From an uncultured SAR116 cluster alpha proteobacterium (GTDB lineage Bacteria > Pseudomonadota > Alphaproteobacteria > Puniceispirillales > Marisalimonadaceae), in contig CACBXG010000011.1 of NCBI GenBank assembly GCA_902543145.1, positions 1 through 41,647 on the forward strand: 41,647 nucleotides of DNA, in the 5' to 3' direction. This document shows, one piece after another, positions 39,075-41,647 of the stretch. The notes beneath the pieces were generated by a model. The model searched no databases and was not told where the DNA came from. It worked only from the letters and a program-made list of their open reading frames with translations. The first letter of the stretch is position 1. Each line of letters starts with the position of its first letter. Made by a program: the position numbers and the translations under genes.

Positions 39075-39390
39075 ATGTTTACAAGAATTCATGTTTTGAA
39101 ATTTCAAAACAAAGTTGCAAAAGACAGCTTAAAAAATACCTGTAGGTTAATAAATGATAAATTACTAAAAAAGGTTTATATAGTTCAACCTTTGTTGATG
39201 TTAATGACACAAACCTCTATACAATCAATACATGGAAAAATGAAAAAACCTCAGACAAAGCTCATTCAAAATATACTGATTTGTAAAACAAGTTAAAGAA
39301 ATGGGAGTTAATATAATTATTGTGGGTGGTGATATCGAAGTTATATATTCTGATCCTTCTATATTACAAAAATATACCAAAATAGAATAA
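39075..39390 (+). pseudogene. Broken small ABM-like (ferredoxin-fold) gene with two frameshifts
   Basis: Three reading frames join into one sensible protein of about 105 residues. The first frame runs from ATG 39075 to the A6 tract near 39167-39172; the second continues from GGT 39173 (GLYSSTFVDVNDTNLYTINT and on) to TTG TAA at 39281; the third resumes from GTA 39283 (VKQVKEMGVNIIIVGGDIEV) to TAA 39390. Each shift fits loss of a single base. The rebuilt protein resembles the small antibiotic-biosynthesis-monooxygenase-like dimeric alpha/beta barrel, but the function is unknown. Either a genuine pseudogene or two sequencing errors. Confidence 0.7.
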
Positions 39391-39398
39391 TAATTTAA

Positions 39399-39947
39399 TT
39401 AGATTATAAACTTGTTCTTTTTATAATTAACCATCCATTTCTCAAAAACTAATATTGCTTCATCCATGTCAGCAGTTTTGTTTGGATGTTTTTTTGCTCT
39501 ACCTAACATGGTGGATACAACATTAACCTGATATTTTTTGTCTCTGTCTTTTATTGTATCTATTGTATAGGTTGCTTTTTCTTTATTCTTAAATCCAAGT
39601 CCTTTTAGAGTTGTCTCAGGCTTGTAATCTGAATATAGAGATAGATTAAGAGGTTTTAACTTTCCCTGAAAGTCTTGCTTACTCATTGGCATAGAATCTA
39701 TAAGATCAAAAATGTTATGAGGTTCTAATGTTAAATATTCTTTTTTTAAAGTACCATCGTAACCTATTAGTTTGATAGAAAACTTAAGACCCTTTTTTCT
39801 AAAAGACATTAATCTGACGTGTCTTTTATGAAATTCTTTTATATGCTTTTGATAAAGTTCTTTAGATTTCTTGTAGTTATTATCTCGGTAGCAAGTTGTA
39901 CTTAACAAAAGTATTCTACATTTCCATTTGTATTTCGTTAAATCCAT
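39399..39947 (-). CDS. DUF4174-like protein with extra C-terminal domain
   Basis: 182 residues, no signal peptide. The N-terminal 95 residues match DUF4174: a KWKCRILLL strand near the start, then LIGYDGTLKKEY and FDLIDSMPMSKQDF, the block that usually ends this domain. Function of DUF4174 is unknown. The C-terminal half is a separate conserved-looking unit: LSLYSDYKPETTLKGLGFKN, then KATYTIDTIKDRDKKYQVNV and AKKHPNKTADMDEAILVFEKW; I do not recognise it. The combination is unusual to me. It lies 16 bp after the small gene at 39964. Confidence 0.75.
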   Translation of the reverse strand: MDLTKYKWKCRILLLSTTCYRDNNYKKSKELYQKHIKEFHKRHVRLMSFRKKGLKFSIKLIGYDGTLKKEYLTLEPHNIFDLIDSMPMSKQDFQGKLKPLNLSLYSDYKPETTLKGLGFKNKEKATYTIDTIKDRDKKYQVNVVSTMLGRAKKHPNKTADMDEAILVFEKWMVNYKKNKFII

Positions 39948-39963
39948 TATTCATTAATTTGCA

Positions 39964-40116
39964 TTAGCTATTTTCCGAATCAACAATATCACTTTCAGTT
40001 TTATTAATTTGATCTTTCTTTTTTTTCATTTTGCAAACTTCTTTTATAGCTAGAGCAGCCATTACTCCTATGCCCATTCCTATAATAGTGCCTTTAATTA
40101 TTCCTAATCCAAACAT
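39964..40116 (-). CDS. Small membrane protein, 50 residues
   Basis: ATG 40116 with a clear AGGAG ribosome site (TTAGGAGTTTAAA before the ATG). MFGLGIIKGTIIGMGIGVMA begins a Gly/Ala/Ile-rich membrane segment, followed by a lysine cluster (CKMKKKK) and a polar acidic tail. The Gly-zipper look recalls small glycine-rich membrane proteins. It starts 9 bp after the 38-residue gene and precedes the DUF4174-like gene, all on one strand, so a three-gene operon is likely. Function unknown. Confidence 0.65.
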   Translation of the reverse strand: MFGLGIIKGTIIGMGIGVMAALAIKEVCKMKKKKDQINKTESDIVDSENS

Positions 40117-40125
40117 TTTAAACTC

Positions 40126-40242
40126 CTAATTTTCAATCCATGAAATAAATTGATAAAAACCAAAAAGAATACCAAATAAAACATAAAGTCTAACTTGAGA
40201 TCTCAATATTGGTATAACTATGATTTTTTGTATTGTTGACAT
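40126..40242 (-). CDS. Small membrane protein, 38 residues
   Basis: Short open frame MSTIQKIIVIPILRSQVRLY plus a hydrophobic stretch LFGILFGFYQFISW and WIEN end; one transmembrane helix, with two arginines on the N-side. No strong Shine-Dalgarno sequence. Because the next small gene and its AGGAG follow directly, I judge it probably coding, but a 38-codon frame in AT-rich DNA may be chance. Confidence 0.45.
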   Translation of the reverse strand: MSTIQKIIVIPILRSQVRLYVLFGILFGFYQFISWIEN

Positions 40243-40395
40243 AGTAATTATTTAATCTTTTTTAAATAATATTCAATATCACTAAATATTATTCAAAAAT
40301 TCTGGTTTGTTGCGTTGAGAATTTTAGAAGTTATTTAAAATTTGGTAGACTGACAATTCCTGTATATCTTTAAAAATAGATTTAGAACTTATAAA

Positions 40396-40740
40396 TCAAC
40401 TTCTATAATCATGAAGAACAATTCCCCTATTGTTCCTATATTTTGTGTTATAATTTTTTCCTACTTTTGGAACTACTTTCTCCTCAATTATTTTTTGACA
40501 GTCTTTATACGCTTTTTCAGACTCATATTCAAAAACCCTTGTGAGCCTGTGATTTTCTTTGTTCCAAACTTGGGAGACTGTTACTCTAATCAACCCAGCT
40601 TTAGAAAGTTCTGCCATTAAATCATCAGTCCATATTCTATCTTGAAAGGTTTCAAGCCAATGCTCTAATTCAATCTTTGAAGGAAAATCCAACTCCATAA
40701 CATTCATAAATAGAGTTTCTTTAGTTATAGGTTTTACCAT
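40396..40740 (-). CDS. Hypothetical protein, paralogue A of a tandem pair
   Basis: 114 residues, unrecognised family. Soluble; aromatic and charged motif LEHWLETFQDRIWTDDLM, then KAGLIRVTVSQVWNKENHR and a final NNRGIVLHDYRS. Alternating strand and helix elements suggest a small alpha/beta barrel fold (inference). AAAGGTGAG ribosome site before ATG 40740. It is clearly a duplicate of the gene at 40827: same length (114), same start MVKPITKETLFMN, over half of residues identical by eye. Confidence 0.8.
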   Translation of the reverse strand: MVKPITKETLFMNVMELDFPSKIELEHWLETFQDRIWTDDLMAELSKAGLIRVTVSQVWNKENHRLTRVFEYESEKAYKDCQKIIEEKVVPKVGKNYNTKYRNNRGIVLHDYRS

Positions 40741-40826
40741 TTATCTCACCTTTTGAGGTTTTATTTAAAAAAACTGAATAGCTATATCAAGAACAATTAT
40801 CACTGAGGATTAGATATGGATCTAAA

Positions 40827-41171
40827 TCAACTTCTATAATCATAAAAAATTACCCCCCTATTATTCCTAGACTTTATGGTATAACTTGCTAGTGCTTTAG
40901 GCATAACTTTTTCTTCAATTATCTTTTGACACGCCTTGTAAGCATTCTCATTTTCATATTCAAACGTACTTGTTAATCTATGATTTTGTTTGTTCCAGAC
41001 TTGGGCAACAGTTCTTCTTACTAATCCTGCTTTAGATAGTTCTTTCATTATATCTTCTGTCCATACTTTTTCTTCAAAAGTTGCCATCCAGTGCTCTAAT
41101 TCAACCTTTGTTGCAAAATCTAGCTCCATGCAATTCATGAATAAAGTTTCTTTGGTTATTGGTTTTACCAT
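40827..41171 (-). CDS. Hypothetical protein, paralogue B of a tandem pair
   Basis: 114 residues from ATG 41171, which is preceded by CAGGTGACATAC, matching the start context of paralogue A; the ATG at 41180 would lie inside that site. Shares MVKPITKETLFMN, MELDFATKVELEHWM, AQVWNKQNHRLTSTFEYENE, YKACQKIIEEKV and RNNRG with its neighbour. Both copies even share the 3' sequence around TCAACTTCTATAATCAT. A gap of 86 bp separates them. Function unknown; retention of both intact copies suggests selection. Confidence 0.8.
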   Translation of the reverse strand: MVKPITKETLFMNCMELDFATKVELEHWMATFEEKVWTEDIMKELSKAGLVRRTVAQVWNKQNHRLTSTFEYENENAYKACQKIIEEKVMPKALASYTIKSRNNRGVIFYDYRS

Positions 41172-41311
41172 GTATGTCACCTGTTAGTATGCATATTAAA
41201 TATGCAAAAACATTAGTATGAATGCAAATAAACGATTTTATTTCTTTCAAATTTAACCCAATTTATTATATACATTCAATACTCAATTCATGATTTGAAA
41301 AACAGAAAACA

Positions 41312-41647
41312 ATGAAAATCTTATTTAAAATATTTATACTTATACTTTCTACATTACTTATCCAAAACAAAGCATTTTCTTACAGCAAAAATTCTGGAAA
41401 AGTAAGTGTCACTGTTTCTATCAGTAAAACAGATAAATCAGATGACAAAAGTGCAGGAGTTAAAACAGAGGCTTCAGCAAGTAAAAGTATAGAAAATATT
41501 ACTAACTCAAGCAAAGATAATGCACCTACTAGTAAAACTGCAGACACCCCATCTGTTCAAGAGAACTCTAGTGAACAATCATATTCAAATGACAATAACA
41601 ACAATTCGTCAGACGATAATTATGATAGAAATAATAATTTTGGAAAT
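41312..41647 (+). CDS. Secreted low-complexity protein, partial (runs off the edge)
   Basis: ATG 41312, open for 112 codons to the window edge. A signal peptide (MKILFKIFILILSTLLIQNK plus AFS) is followed by a Ser/Asn/Asp/Lys-rich tail with no hydrophobic segments, e.g. KTDKSDDKSAG and NDNNNNSSDDNYDRNNN. It is likely secreted or outer-membrane-exposed; the tail could be disordered linker ahead of a domain lying to the right. No fold recognised. Confidence 0.7.
   Translation, partial: MKILFKIFILILSTLLIQNKAFSYSKNSGKVSVTVSISKTDKSDDKSAGVKTEASASKSIENITNSSKDNAPTSKTADTPSVQENSSEQSYSNDNNNNSSDDNYDRNNNFGN

Noticed and set aside
40265-40293. AATAATATT/AATATTATT dyad between small genes and paralogue A
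   Set aside because: AT-only inverted repeat of low information; no further support as an operator or terminator.

Overview
This window looks like chromosomal DNA of a low-GC, streamlined marine alphaproteobacterium. The basis is the gene order hemE-hemJ-rho-mnmE-mnmG-rsmG-parA-parB-holA-lptE-leuS, a CcrM-type methyltransferase, a RibA with a degenerate RibB half, and a set of osmolyte and one-carbon genes typical of ocean bacteria. Base composition is strongly A+T rich throughout; only the porin gene looks clearly richer in G+C. A SAR11-like or AEGEAN-169/HIMB59-like organism would fit, but the sequence alone does not settle the taxon. Genes are packed tightly: starts overlap upstream stops, and several convergent pairs overlap by 11-14 bp.

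Layout. 1-8.3 kb (+): haem synthesis (hemE, hemJ), Rho, tRNA wobble modification (mnmE, mnmG), 16S rRNA methylation (rsmG) and the chromosome partition genes parA-parB, with two perfect 16-bp parS sites, one between rho and mnmE and one inside rsmG. 8.3-12.8 kb (-): holA, lptE, leuS and a DUF3576 lipoprotein. 12.9-13.9 kb (-): a major porin with a clear terminator and a 5' leader hairpin. 14.1-19.3 kb: yggS, ribA, an atypical response regulator with a degraded phosphorylation site, tRNA-Gln, ispE and a TPR lipoprotein. 19.4-24.3 kb (+): a divergent uracil-DNA glycosylase homologue, a lytic transglycosylase, moaB, rnhB and ccrM. 24.3-30.2 kb: malate synthase G, phosphomannomutase/phosphoglucomutase, galU and UDP-glucose dehydrogenase, the last three forming a UDP-sugar branch. 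30.2-33.3 kb (-): a glycine-betaine-type ABC transporter. 33.5-36.8 kb: an unknown membrane-anchored protein, an alpha/beta hydrolase, a SAM methyltransferase and purT. 36.8-38.8 kb: a divergent pair, a MetF-like methylenetetrahydrofolate reductase and a DmdA-like DMSP demethylase.

38.8 kb to the end is different in character: non-coding stretches, a small gene broken by two frameshifts, two tiny membrane-protein genes in line with a DUF4174-like gene, a tandem pair of paralogous genes of unknown function, and a secreted low-complexity protein running off the edge.

The most coherent functional story is one-carbon and organosulfur metabolism. A betaine-family transporter that could import DMSP lies a few kb from a DmdA-like demethylase, which would make 5-methyl-tetrahydrofolate, divergent from a MetF-like reductase, which would oxidise it. 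The formate-using PurT lies next door. The most unusual single proteins are the pseudo-receiver regulator and the glycosylase homologue with altered catalytic motifs.
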